Shown piece by piece: positions 37,006-49,510 of a stretch of DNA of 64,000 nt. Location of the stretch: the NCBI RefSeq assembly GCF_023343835.1, contig NC_064437.1, positions 49,178,972-49,242,971 on the forward strand, in the 5' to 3' direction. The stretch is from Lagopus muta. Its lineage: Eukaryota; Chordata; Aves; Galliformes; Phasianidae. How positions within the stretch are numbered: the first letter of the stretch is position 1; each line of letters begins with the position of its first letter. The translations under genes and the position numbers were made by a program. Below the pieces are notes generated by a model, which did no database searches, was not told the DNA's origin, and saw nothing but the letters and a program-made list of their open reading frames with translations.

Positions 37006-39404
37006 GGGTTGTTCCTACCAGAGATGAGGGATGAATTTACAAATCCACTTCAAGTGGGAAAGTAACCGCAGAAGTAAAGAAAACAATCAAGCAGTCTTGA
37101 TGCACCCAAATAGGGCAGAATCTTCTAGGAATACATTCCCCCTCCTGCCATTCAGCTTGGTGTGAGTATTGTCCTGTTTTTGAGGGGGAAGGTGAGAATT
37201 CTCCAGACAGTCACTTCGAGTCCTTTATCAGTACCAATAATAAAATTTATCAGCAGCAGATTAACTTGAAGACCAGATTTTCCTTGAGCCAGTGTTCCAG
37301 CTAAGACCAAATCTCTGGCATTGACACTTTGGCTAAGACAAGTGGTACTTGCCACCAGAGTCAGGACACTGGCCCTGATGTCTCTGCTAGGTTTTTGTAC
37401 CCTAGTCAGTCTCAGGCTGTACCCTAGGCTCACAGTCACCTTAGCAGCAGGTCCCCATTACTGAGGGACCACAGATACTGCAAACACACTCCACTGCATC
37501 ATTTCCAATGCCAACCAGCACGCCTGCCCTCAGTGCTCCTCTGCTTGCTGTGTTGCCACTGCCTCCCCCATCCTTTCTCCCTCTCCAATGGCCTGCCAAC
37601 ATAGGAAATGGGCAAGATTTCCTGCTGCCTTCCAATCCACTCAGATCTGTGAAGGAGCCCATATGCTTGTCTTCATGCCAGTCAAAGCCCTGGGGACAGG
37701 GCTGGCTCCACCATTCACATCTCTGCATGGGGTTGCATGCTGTACAGTCAAGGGCTGGCTGAAACATGGGTGTTGCAGGTGTGAGGTCCAGGCTCTGGGA
37801 GCCTGCTGTGGGTCCGTAGGGAGAAGGAGCCGGGAGGCTGGGAGTTCACTGGGTGAGCCTAGAGCAACTGTTTGAACTGGCACCTTAGATCAGAGGTTTA
37901 CAGGAGCTTGGGTGCAGGGAAACCAAGGCAGAAAATTTAAATTCAGGTCAGGAGTTCCTGTACAGGCTGAAATCCTTTACACTGTGCAAGTGGGAGCAGG
38001 ATGCATTGTATGCTGTGCTTTACTTTACAGAAGAACACTTGCATGAAGGCAGTGACCTCTTGTCCTGGCTAGATGGTCTACTCCCAGTCAAAACACTGCT
38101 CTATGTTCATACACTAGTAATTTCCTTGCTGCCTTTCCCCTCTCCTTATGGTTGAATTCCCTGTGAGGGTCATCAATAGAGCCCATGCCTGAACCTCTGC
38201 ATTAAAAGCCTTGCTCTCTAATGCACAAAACACATATTCCTACTCTGTCTCATACCCACATGGACTCAGCCTTTTATTTGAATTTGTCACCAAAGAGGAG
38301 AGACAAATTTGAAGTCTACAAATGCTGCTCCCCCACCCTTACAGTGCAGGCTGGTGCTTCAGAACTGGGCTGTTTTGGCTTCACACACTGCTGACAGCAA
38401 GAGCTACACTGGTGGGAATTCTGAGTATGGTACAGGAATATAAAGGAAACAGCCCTTGCCAATCATTGGCATGACCTTCTTCTGGTGGGCAATTTGTTAT
38501 TATAGTTATTAAAGCCACAGCTTTCTCCCAGATCCCAGTTCATGATCATACAAAGCCAGATTTGTGCAGTTGTTGTTTCTAGTGACTTAGCTCAGTCTTA
38601 CAAGAACTTCTTTGCTGATACCTCCACGCTGACCTGAAGCTGGTTTGGGATTTGGGCACCCATTTGATCTTGTTGGCATTACTAGGTGTCTTCAGGCACA
38701 AAGAAGTGCCTGAGAAAAGATGACACAGACAAAGCTTCTGCTTTTCTCCTACAGGCAGCCACCCCAGGTCATCGCCTATTCTCAGTTCTCTCTCCCTGAT
38801 TTTCTCAGATATTGTTGACATATTTCAGATTCTCCTTCAGTGTGGGAAAAGGCAGCTTAGGCCTTGCTCAAGTCAAGTTAATCCAGGCCCCAGAGGCAGG
38901 GAAGGTGCTCCAGCTGAGGTCACTGATAGGACTGGTTAATCTAAACTTCATTTCTCTCCCTTCCCTACACCATCACATAATCTCTTATACTTTGGTGGCA
39001 TTCCAGGAGTTTCACAAAATATCAATTAATTAAATCTTTGAAAATTATGAACTAATAACCTATGAACTAGCATTGTTTTGTCAGAACTTTCTTTAAAGTA
39101 GAAGTGTGTTCCTGATCTAATATTCAATTTAATTTTAACTGGGGTTATTTGCCTGATACCAGATTCATGACAGATAGCCAGAAATTCCTGTTAGCAAGGT
39201 TCGACCACTGTACATTTGTCTCATCACTGTGCTTCATTGGGTGCCTGCATTTAAGTATAACAAAATCTGGCTGAATGCCTATGGGACATAAAGATGTATG
39301 CTCCATACTTGAGGCAAACCTACATACTTCATGATGAAACAGAATCCAAAACTAGTCTTGCCAAGTGATTAACTCATTCATTTTAGAGGTTTGATTTGTC
39401 TCTT
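37006..39404. other. Unique non-coding DNA
   Basis: No exon or transposon recognised. A modestly GC-richer stretch at 37.45-37.87 kb carries several overlapping open frames on both strands with no consistent coding signal. Confidence 0.45.
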
Positions 39405-40180
39405 CACAGAATCACAGAATGGCCAGGGTTGGAAGGGACCTCAAGGATCATGAATCTCCAACCCCCCTGTCACATGCAGGGCCACCAACCTCCACATTTA
39501 GTACTAGACCAGACAGCCCAGTGCCCCATCCAATCTGGCCTTGAACACCTCCAGAGACGGAGCATCCACAACTTCTCTGGGCAGCCTGTTCCAGCACCTC
39601 ACCATTCTCTCTGTAAAGAATTTCCCCCTGACATCCAACCTAAATCTCCCTTCCCTCAACTTAAAACCATTTCCCCTTGTCCTGCAGTTATCAACCCTTT
39701 TAAAGAGGTGATTCCCCTCCTGTTTGTAGGCTCTCTTTAGGTACTGAAATGCTACAATGAGGTCACCCCGCAGCCTTCTTTTCTCCAGGCTGAACAAGCC
39801 CAGCTCCCTCAGCCTGTCTTCATAAGGGAGTTGCTCCAGTCCCCTGATCATCTTTATGGCCCTCCTCTGGACCCTCTCCAACAGCTCCCTGTCTTTCTTG
39901 TACTGGGGGCTCCACACTTGGATACAGTACTCCAGATGGGGCCTCACAAGAGCAGAGGGGGACAATCACCTCCCTGTCCCTGCTAGTCATCCCTCTTTTT
40001 ATGGAGCCCAGGATACCATTTGCCTTCTGAGCCACAAGGGCACACTGCTGGGTCATATTAAGTTTTTCATCTATCAAAACTCCCAGGTCCTTCTCCACAG
40101 GGCTGCTCTCAAGGACAGCTCCTTCCAGTCCGTACAGATGCTTGGGATTCCTCTGGCCCAAGTGCAAAACCCTGCACTTT
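39405..40180 (-). mobile_element. CR1 LINE fragment, longest copy in the window
   Basis: This minus-strand CR1 of about 776 bp has two terminal octamers (cacagaat) at 39405-39420, then gttggaagggacctcaagg and the 3' untranslated region. ORF2 sequence runs up to 40180, where CR1 similarity stops inside the end of the reverse-transcriptase domain. No flanking direct repeat is apparent (tctctt at one edge, ttctgtg at the other). It is 5'-truncated, so it cannot move by itself. Confidence 0.93.
39504..40180 (-). pseudogene. CR1 ORF2 C-terminal remnant with a 5-nt deletion
   Basis: The upstream part (40167 downward) reads [27 protein letters not shown] and [12 protein letters not shown], the conserved region just after the catalytic reverse-transcriptase motifs. 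Near 39949 five bases are missing relative to the copy at 13061-13633, between the codons for PLCS and LVRPHLEYC. Reading then resumes in another frame as [20 protein letters not shown] and continues to the natural stop at 39504. The catalytic YXDD motif lies in the missing 5' part. Confidence 0.87.
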
Positions 40181-42622
40181 TTTCTGTGTCTTTGGTTCCT
40201 TCAGAGAACTTACTTTTAAAATTCATTCTTGGTCTTCCCTACTACCTACTGTCCAATTTTATCAGATAAGTTTTACCCATGCAATCCTCAGAGCAGCCCT
40301 CTGAGATGAATGAAAGGGTATTTGCTCTGATGAAAGAATGCAGCCACTCCTGGTAAGGAGTGCAGCAGCAACATCAATGTAGTTGTCCTTGGAAATAAAA
40401 GATGTGGATCTAAACAAACCATACAGAGATTTTGGGGAGGCAGTCTATAAGTACTTTCCTTCTTGGGTGTAATTTTCCTTGCTTGGATAGAAAATTGCAT
40501 TCCTGCAGCACTTTTAAGATAATGTCATGAGAGCCCAGCATGAATAAAGCATCTGCTTTATCCCTGAGTCAGACGGATGACTCTTCAGTAACAGCATCCT
40601 TATGAAATCTGCTGGAGCTTATGATCAGTGCTAAGGAAAATAAAAAACAACAAACAAACTCTGTTTTGTAGCTACATTTACTTTACTTGTCCTTTGAAAA
40701 CACAGATCTATCTCTGTTGATGGAATCTGACATGATCACAGATGAAAGTTTTATACCTGCAAGCAGGCCAAAAAAAAAAATATTTATAGCCAATCATTAA
40801 AACAATTTGGGAAACTAGCATGTGCCCTGTATATACATACTATATGTACTTTTTCCTCCAGAACAGATGCTTATCATGGATTTTCTGTGTCTGTTGCAAT
40901 GAAAAAAAGGCAGGGAAAAAAATCCTAAACTGACATTATTTATTATATTGCCATTGAAAAAAAAAGATCATGAAAGTAAGTTGTAAAAGCTATTGGGCAA
41001 CATTAAACTTGTGCTGCTGAGTTCATGGGCTGTCTCAGGGGAATCCGTGAACTCCTGCACACTCTGCGAGCTGGAATCTCTTGCACAGTTCTTGGGCACT
41101 GGCTTTGTTTTTGCAGTTTACAAATTAGTGGGCTTGAGGGTAAGATAAATTATGAATGAAGGGAGATTTCAGACCAGCAAAAACTGTGGGTCTTTGTGGT
41201 GAGCCTTGGGACCGTTATCTCCTGTCACAGCTAAGATCTTTTGAATAATAGAATCTCAAAATGGGGACTAGTGGTTGAATTGCCACCACGAAGGATCTGT
41301 AAATAGTCATCTGAACTTCTCAACCAATTGGGGTTTTTTTCGTACTAGCAACCATAGGCTGAAACACATAAATTGGTGTCAGGTTTACAAGGACTGGTTT
41401 CCAGAAATCCTTCCCCTCACAAAAAAAAAAAAAAAAAAAAAAATGAGAACACTGCCTCTGGCATTTTCTGAAGAAAACATTTCAGCTCCTTCATCATAAC
41501 TGTTCTATGTAAATGCTCAATTTAGTTTGGTTTAAAATGAATACCTTAAAAAAAAAAAAATCTCAAGATTGAAACAAAAGATTGATTGTGATCAATCCCA
41601 GCATGCTTTCTTTTCCTTTTCTTTTTCCCCTCCTCTCTTTTAATCTCATAAAAAAAAATAAATTAAAATATTTCTTACAAGGTGAATTCACATCATGTTT
41701 AAAAGTTCTTAATTATCTGTAGGAACTGGAAGTAAACTAAAAATCTGTTATTCACTGAATTTGTGCACAAAGCCAGTGTGAAATTCATTTAGATGACACA
41801 AGAGAAGTGCAAGTCCAATTGTTCGATGTGACTTTCTTATTTACGGAACAAGCCTGCCCTTGAGGCAGCAGGCAAAGGGGAATTTGGAAACAGTTTTCAA
41901 AACATTTATCACTGATGATTACACTGGAATCATTAAGCGGGAGCTGAAAAAATCAGGCCAGAGTCAAACAGCACGAAAATGCTTACTGCATTAAAAAAGG
42001 TATAAATCAGGATGGGGCAAAGTGCGTGAAATCACTGAATTCCAAGGGGACTAAGAGTTTTTTCATTTGTTTCCATAAAGGCAACAGAAGCAAGAAAAGA
42101 AGACTACTCTTCTGAGGTCACAACCTCTACAGTTGTGAAAGAACACGCAGGAGAAGTGGTCCCACGCAGTTCCCCAGAGCTGTAGAGGGGCATGGAAGGA
42201 CAGCTCTCTTAATTCCACTTCCTAAGACTCAGAAAACATATTTGCATTTGGAAGCAGCAGAGGAAGCAGGGCTACATTGTAAAGTTCTCTGAGGAGATGT
42301 GCTCTTGCTAGAAATGACGCACTGTGGAGTAAAGAACAGATCTCACCAGGGACCATAGGTTTTTGCTGGTGAGGTGCCCAGGCTCATGCTCCTCAGCTAG
42401 GTATTCTACAGACTTCACTTGGTTGCCATCACTAGCTGTGGTTTGTTATTATGCACTTTCTACCAGGAGCAAGAATAACAACCTATGATTTACAGATGCT
42501 GCTGGAAGCTTACACCGTAAGGATGACTGCCTGCCCATGGAAGAAGCAAAACAGCTTCCGATAAGCCCTTTGTGATACCAGATAAAGCATCATATGGAAC
42601 ATCAATAATCACACAAACAAAC
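40181..42622. other. Unique AT-rich non-coding DNA
   Basis: An A23 run is at 41421-41443 and smaller A runs are near 40770 and 41550. No gene recognised. The part at about 41690-42010 is simple-repeat free and contains aattcatttagatgac and cattaagcggga, so it could be conserved non-coding sequence, but I have no direct evidence. Confidence 0.4.
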
Positions 42623-42872
42623 AAACTCACCCCACTAGTAATAGGTCATGTAGCTGCAGAGCCCTCCTCAGGAGATAGGTTTCATCCAGAAGATGCTGCC
42701 ACTTGGAGGCTAGACCTTAAATGAGCCCAGGGAGGGGTGGGCACTAGGCCTGCCCCCAACTGGTCATGTTGGAAGCACAGGTGAATTGCTTGCACCTGTG
42801 TTTCCTCAGCCAGCCACCTCCTTCATAAGGTGCTCATTCATCTGTTTAGGCTGTGACATAACAGTACCCCTG
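42623..42872 (+). repeat. Unclassified dispersed repeat, copy B
   Basis: This is the partner of copy A (9241-9490). Aligned blocks are actcacccca, cttaaatgagcccag, aactggtcat, cacaggtga, gccagccacctccttcata, ggtgctcattca and ggctgtgacataacagtaccc. It is non-coding and in the same orientation as copies A and C. See copy A for interpretation. Confidence 0.5.
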
Positions 42873-45800
42873 TGGGGACAAAGACTGTTTTGCCATTACT
42901 GTGCTCGATTGGTACCATTAGTCATTGTGAGTTTGGCTAGGGCTCCACATGGGGACAGATATTTACTTTGCACCAAAAATGATGACTTAAGTCTCTAAGA
43001 GGAAATATGATAAATACAGCATGTCCTCTGCAAATTCAATGTTATTCTCACAGAAAAAGAATAATGTTTCTCAAAATTTATAAGTAGACCTGCTGAATAG
43101 TTTGTAAAATGGAAGCAATTAAAATCTGAGCTCATTAACCATGCAGTAGCTACATCAAATTTTGCTTTTACCAAATGCTAGTAATAGTGAAAAGATACTT
43201 GACTCAGGAAACTCATCATAGAATTCAGACATGGAAACTTGTTCCCAAGCTAGAGTTGGAAACATCCACTGTTAATTACACTCAGCAGTAACTATATCTG
43301 TTTGCTGTGTGTGCAATGACTTTGGGAAGGGTAATGCGAGTTACTCAGGTGAGCATGGTTTCATGCCTCTAGGAAGAAAGCTGAAGCTCAGCCTTCTTGG
43401 CTGCTTGCTTTCACTGAATCTTGGTACCACGCCTCTAGTTGAACCATCAGTGGGGCTGAGGGCTCTCACTGCAAGTAACTACCTGCCATTGTCACATGCT
43501 GTGAGGAAACCATGGAAGAGGAGCTGTGACAGCAGCGCAGTGTGCAGGCTTTCTCTCCATCTCCTCACACAGCACTGGTGTCATAAAGATGGCCATCCAT
43601 TCCAGGAGCGCAACTCTGCTGTGGGTAATAGCACCACTTGAACCAGTGGTTGGGGATTACGACTACTATCTACAATGCTCAAGGCATGACTGCCTCATCT
43701 AAGAGGCAAGATGAAGTTTTATGCCTAGAAACATTTTCAGCTCCTTCTGGATTTAGCCACTAGAGGGAACGATGGCAAACTGTCTGCGCACAGCGCAGCA
43801 TCAGGCTGTTTGTATACTGTACACAGCTCCTCACTATGAGCCCTGTGCTGCTGCTGGGTGCTCTACTCATGGGAGCCCACAAAAGGCCAAATGCACGAGG
43901 TCTGCAGAGCTCACTGGAGCACCGGCTCCTCCCCATGCACCCACGTTATCACATTCCTTTTGTGTGTGAGAAGATACTAGCACATAAAATCCCACCCACA
44001 GTGCCAGTGCCTTTTCATTAGTGAAGCCTAGCAGTCTTCCAAGGAAATTTCCTGCCCCAGCCTGCTCTGCGTGGCTGCATTTCTCACTCTCTATAGGAAA
44101 ATGTCAGTGCCCAGCCAAGATGTCACACTCTGCCACAGCACAGAGCAGGATGGGGGACAACTATGGAACAGAGAGATGAGGGAAGGTGGTGAGTGGAAGC
44201 ACATCTGTTTCACCAGGAACCAGCCCTGATTCCAGTTATCCTGGATCTTACTGTATTTACAAGAAGGAACATTCAGTGGAGAGATGTGTTGCATTTCCAG
44301 CAGAATGAATGTACATCCACAATAACAGAAAGCAGCCCTAAATATAAATATGGATAACCAAGTCTCAACACTAAGTGCATATCTAGATCCATGCTAACTG
44401 AGTAATGAAAGCCAGCTTTTCACTGTATGCTTTCTATAAATGGTAAAGCGATCTGTATGTTTTTGTGTCCCATAATTCCTTCCAAAGCAAACATCTTAAA
44501 CAGTGCAATATAGGTGCTATTTGAAACTCAAGCTGGCCTAATAAAACAATTACATGAATGCATAAGCCACATGCTAGGAAATAACAATTATGTGGCAACA
44601 TAAAACATGTACAAATACATACTTATTTATGTTACTCAAATATGCTGCCACAAATGACTTTTCAATTTCCTGGGTCACAAAGCAAACATTTTCTACATAA
44701 CATTGTGACCAAAGATATTGATAAACATAATAAAATTCAATTGCTCACCGTTCTTCTAACCTAAATCAATAAGTGTAATTACGTTATCATTTTCTGCCTG
44801 CTTCTATTGTCTGGGTAAGTCATAGAGCTCTTGGAGGCACTCAAGAAAGGGTTGACTTTCTGGCAAAGAAGAGCAATCTGCACTGACTGGACGACTCAGC
44901 TCAGCTCTTGAGCCCACAGAATTCAAAAGTAATTCAGTTGCAGCTGTGGAGCCCCAGAGCTAGGAACCCTGCAGCCCATCATCTTCCCTTCTCCAGGCTG
45001 GGAGCCCTGGGCTGAGGGGATCTGCCCCCATTGTGCCCACCCGGGCTTTGTTGATATCTTTCCCTTCTCTTGTGGGTGGTTTTGCAGAGATTTACTTTCT
45101 TCCTATGCAAGAGGAAGCTGATATAGAGACACATGAACTCTGCAGCCTGGTAATAATAATAAACTAACAAAATCCCTCTTCTATGTTTGCTGTTCCACGT
45201 AGTCAAGATGAAGTGCTGCCTTGTGCAGGAAGCTGAGCAACACACAGGCTCCAGAAGAGTTTCCACGAAGATTTTAATCTGCGTAATCTAAGGAGCTTTC
45301 TTACAATAAACCATTGAAATCAGCTCATCTGGTCCCATTCCTGTGTTTAGAGTGACTCTTCCTTCATATGTGCCTGGGGTGCTGTGCGGAACTGGCCAGA
45401 CACCCTGTTTGTTGTTTTCTGTCTCTGCCCAGCCCCAGCAGGACCAGCACTCCTGGGACTTTTAGGGTACTGACAAATGGGGCCCTCTCTCCTCATGTAG
45501 ATGGGGATCACTGTCCCAGCTGGAGACCTTGGGCTTTTGCACTGTTCCTCAGAAATGGAAAAGGAGGTATGGCTCTTGCTGGAGCTGGGTGGGATGTGTG
45601 CAATGTGTTAGCTCTACCAAGCATCCTAGTGTTGTGAGACAGGCATGATGGGCAAGAATCCCTCCAGCTATTTCTCAGATGACTGCTGCTCTAAATTGGG
45701 GTCCTGGCTCATAGCCCCACATCTGCGCAAGCTCGTGACCAGTGCTGAAAATCTGGGCTCAGCCATAAGGAAGGCACAAGGGAAAGACAGGGAGGGGGAA

Positions 45801-46559
45801 AGTGCAGCTCTTCTCCACTGCTGCAAATCCCAGAGTGCGTCATCACTTCCAAAAGCACAAGCGAGACAGTAAAAATGAAAGATGAAAGTTTTGAATGAAA
45901 TAAAGCATTCCATTCAGATTCAGTCAAATTTGAAAGACTTTATAAGAAAGAAAAAAAAAAAAAAAGAAAAGCACATTTTTTGTAACAACCATATGTCATT
46001 TAAAAACAGTGTTTTACTTTAGCAAGAACAGATTTAATTTCCCTTGCCAGCAGCAATTTGGAAAAAAGCTAGTGAAACTTGATGTTGTTGAATCTTCTTT
46101 TTATTTCTTTTTATTTTCCTTTTTTTCTATTACAAGAAATGATTTAAAACTCTTCGGTCTTTCAGAGCTAAAAACTTAAAATAATGGGTTAAAAGTTCCC
46201 CTCATTTCATGTCAAACAGACAGTGTTTGCAGACCACAGGCCAGGCCAGGCTCTTGACAGAGCATCAGCTCCTTCGGTCAAGTGTGAAGACCTGACTGTG
46301 AGAGCAATAAATTCATAAATCAAAACTATCCTTCCTGAGACTGGAAGAAGTTTATTGCTGGAAAACAGTCACACGCTGGTTTTCTTTCATACCATGGTGA
46401 TAAAATCCTCGAGACAATGAGGTATTTATTTCAGGTTTCCTTGGTTTAAGAAAACTTTCAATGCACGGAGTGGAACACTGTTTATATTAAGCAGAGGCAA
46501 TAATGGGCTGAGATAAGGTATTTTCCCCAAATAGGCTCTGAGATCTGCATCTCCCAGAG
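42873..46559. other. Unique non-coding DNA
   Basis: No gene or transposon recognised. The AT-rich, simple-repeat-free stretch 44440-44820 contains aacaattacatgaatgca, ataacaattatg and gtaattacgttatcatt, and is a weaker candidate conserved element. An A-rich patch is at about 45943-45965. Confidence 0.4.
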
Positions 46560-46745
46560 CCCCTGAGAGCCTTGACTTGCCCAGCCCCAATGTTACAGCA
46601 GCCTCCCGGCTGTGGGACAGTTGGGTGCTGCGGGCCAGGGCGACAGTCCGCGTCCCATTGTCCCTGGGTTGGGGCTGCACCCGCGGACTTCGCCTTTGTT
46701 TGGCACAGGAAGATGACCGCACGGCTGTCCTTGCTGCACAGCTCC
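46560..46745. other. Small GC- and CpG-richer patch
   Basis: About ten or more CpG dinucleotides fall in this 185-bp patch by eye, including tccgcgtcc and acccgcggacttcgcc, against CpG-poor surroundings. It is too short for a classic CpG island. It may be an unmethylated regulatory patch or a GC-biased conversion spot. Confidence 0.3.
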
Positions 46746-49060
46746 AGGGATTAAAAAAAGCCTTCCCCTCATGAGTCACCGCATGCTCACCAGCCAACCC
46801 TGCTCTGTTCCAAACTGTTTACTCTGTAGCCCCCAGCTCTACCTCCACCCTTCTGTTTGTTTTTTTTTTTTCAAGGAATAGCTGGGGTAAACGGACATTT
46901 CCAAAATTTGTATGAAATGAGCAGATTTTGTTTTCTAGCCGATCCTGCTTTGTGCTGGGCTGTGTGTTAATCCAAACTAACACTGCTCTGATGTGGCCAG
47001 CATGCTGCCAGGATAACAAGAGCTTGCTCTTAGGGTAAACCTTGCAAAGCATTGGTGCCAGCAGCCTGCTGCAAGGGGGATAGAGCAGGATGAGTGAGGG
47101 AGAGATGAGTTTCAGCATTTAAAATGTGCACTTTGTGTTTGGATCTATAGAGATCGATCTCTTTGGAAACGTCTGAAAATAAAGAAGTGAAAGATAAAAC
47201 ATTTGAGGCTGAAGCAGAACATTTCTGCTGGGACTTTGTACAACACATCATACTTTTTCAATTATAAAAATACAGTGACATGATATTCCTACAGGGATTT
47301 CAAATATGAAAAGTCATTTTGAGCTGAAAATCCAAAATGGTTTGTTCAGAAAGGAAATAATAGGAGCATTCCTTTTTTCTCTATATGTCTTTTGTAGCAT
47401 TTTTTCTTCTCCCTAAATGACAGTAAGAACAGAATTAACATAAATTTGCAAAGCAGTTTGAGGTCTCCAAATGTACACTTTTCTCTAAAAAAGAGAGTTT
47501 TATGGAAATCCACAGATGAGCTCTGCAATGCACACAAGGTGTGGCCAAAAACTCGTGACAGTCTATCCTTGAAATGCTCCCAGACTGACAGAGATTGTGT
47601 GATCAGTGCAAATCAGCACATGTACCCAGCTTTTTGCCTTTGCTCCACAGAACATTAGCTCTGTCTACAGGGACCCCTGGGAGATCCAGATGTCTCTTGT
47701 TCCTGTAGCTCCCTCAGCATCCTTTGTCCCCTGCCCACAGATTGGAGACAAGAGGATGGCTCCTGCAGATGATGGTGGGTCGATGCCATCAGCCGGGCTT
47801 TGGCGTGACTTGGCCCATGCTGTGGGAGGGGTCCACTGAGGCTACGCTCATTGTGCATGCTAACACTGCCAAAATCAAGGCAAAGCCTTTTCTCATTGTG
47901 TGACAGGGTGCAGATCTTTGTCGCCTGTTGTGTTTGAACCAGGGCTGTTTCCAGGCTGCCTTATTGTTTTATTATTAGGACATCAGTTGATCACTTTTAA
48001 AAGTGCCTGGAAGGACAGAAGTGTCAGGGGATGGAGTTTCTGGGTGGTGGAGTCCTCCCTGGGCTTTGGTCCTCAGGTAGATGCTCTGGACAAGGCAGAC
48101 AGAGGACATGTCATTGATCTCGCTGTAATTATTTTCCAGAGATAAATGTTTAGCCTACCACAAAGCAAAACAGAGGGAAGAGGGATACATTGTGATTTTC
48201 CATAGATACTTTGGCAATTTTTCCTCCTCTCCAGAGATCAATTTGAATTGTCAGAAACAGCTACCATGCTGTGCCAGGGCTGGCTCCTTTTCCTGAAGTC
48301 ATTCAGAGCAACGCTGGTGGCCCAGGGACCCTTCTGGTGGCTTTATCCTCTGTGACCTCCTACCAGAGCTGCACCCAATGCCGCCCCATGGCTACTTCAC
48401 CTCCAGAGTGTCACAGAGATGCTCAGCTCCAGTCCAACTGCAGGCAGATCTTCTCAGCTGGTAGAGGAAGGAAAGGCTATCTACTGCATCTTAATTATTC
48501 ACTTTTGACCAAAAGCCAGACTTTTCCAAAGAAAGTAAACAGTTTTCATGAAGATTTTCCATTAATTGCAAACATCATTTTCAGTAAAATCCCCATACAA
48601 GTAGTTTTCTGCCAGCTTTATTCTGGGCTTTTCAAGGGATGAGGACTTGAAAGCCCGTACTGTTTTCTTGCAGGTGCTTTCTCCATGTAAATTAAATTTG
48701 TGGTAAATGGAATGTCTGTCAGATTTCTGTGATTATCTGCACTTCCCACCCTTTTGCAGAATAGGCCCTGAGGTGAATGCAGCCCTGGTGTGGTTATGGG
48801 CTAAGCAGCCCAAAAGGCTCTGTTAACCTGCTGATGAGCCATGAGAAGTGGTGGTCTTCATCCTGGCCAGGAAGGGGATTAATCACTGTCCTGTGCAGGC
48901 CTATGGGGGAGCATGAGGACACAGCTTTACTGGAAATATCAGCTTTTCCGCTCCAAAAGTGGCTTGTTTTTAGCAGTGGTAGTGCAGAGAAGAGGTGTAT
49001 TGCCCAGTTCATGGAAAGTCTATTTTTGCTTGCTTGACCCGTGACAAACATCTAAATGAT
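46746..49060. other. Unique non-coding DNA
   Basis: No feature recognised beyond a short T-run near 46860. The open frames are short and overlap. Confidence 0.45.
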
Positions 49061-49510
49061 CTCAGGACCAGACGTGCCAATGTCAATGTCGCCAGTTCCC
49101 AAGGTCTGACTCAGGCTCCCTGCCCAAAATCTGGGACTCAGGTTCGCCCCCCGCAAGGCTGGACAATGCTGCACCTCGATGGCCTTCACAGTGCCAGACC
49201 TGCAGCCTCTCTCACTTCCCTCTGGGAGCTCTCCCAACAAACCCTGCTCACCGGAGCCGAGCACTGTTTGCTCGGTTACCTTTGTCTACAGTCGAGGCCG
49301 GGGTTCCTGCATTTGTGCTGACCTTGTTCCTGTCTCCTGCCTGTCCCTCAGCTGCCTGTCTCTGCCTGTTTCCTCTCTTCCGGAGGGCCGGGCACGCAGC
49401 ACACACCGCCGGGCCACAGATGTGGCGAGGGACTGTGCGGTGCCACCTCCACCCTCTGCTGCCCCCAGGGCAGGCATGGATATGGGGTGAGAGGAGTGGA
49501 TGCGGCTAAC
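49061..49510. other. GC-richer stretch with scattered CpGs
   Basis: Roughly 17 CpGs in about 450 bp by eye, including accggagccgag, gtcgaggccggg and accgccggg. The CpG density is below the usual CpG-island threshold for this GC content. Several open frames overlap here on both strands, which is common in GC-rich DNA and does not show coding. No exon could be supported. Confidence 0.3.

Noticed and set aside
39856..40269. Plus-strand 137-codon frame
   Set aside because: It is the antisense of CR1 ORF2; the real coding similarity is on the minus strand.
11401..42247. Several perfect POU octamers (for example 11401-11408, 15604-15611, 21251-21258, 24477-24484, 42240-42247) as a regulatory pattern
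   Set aside because: They are widely scattered and an 8-mer is expected a few times by chance in AT-rich DNA of this length. Only the one inside the 31 kb block has supporting context.
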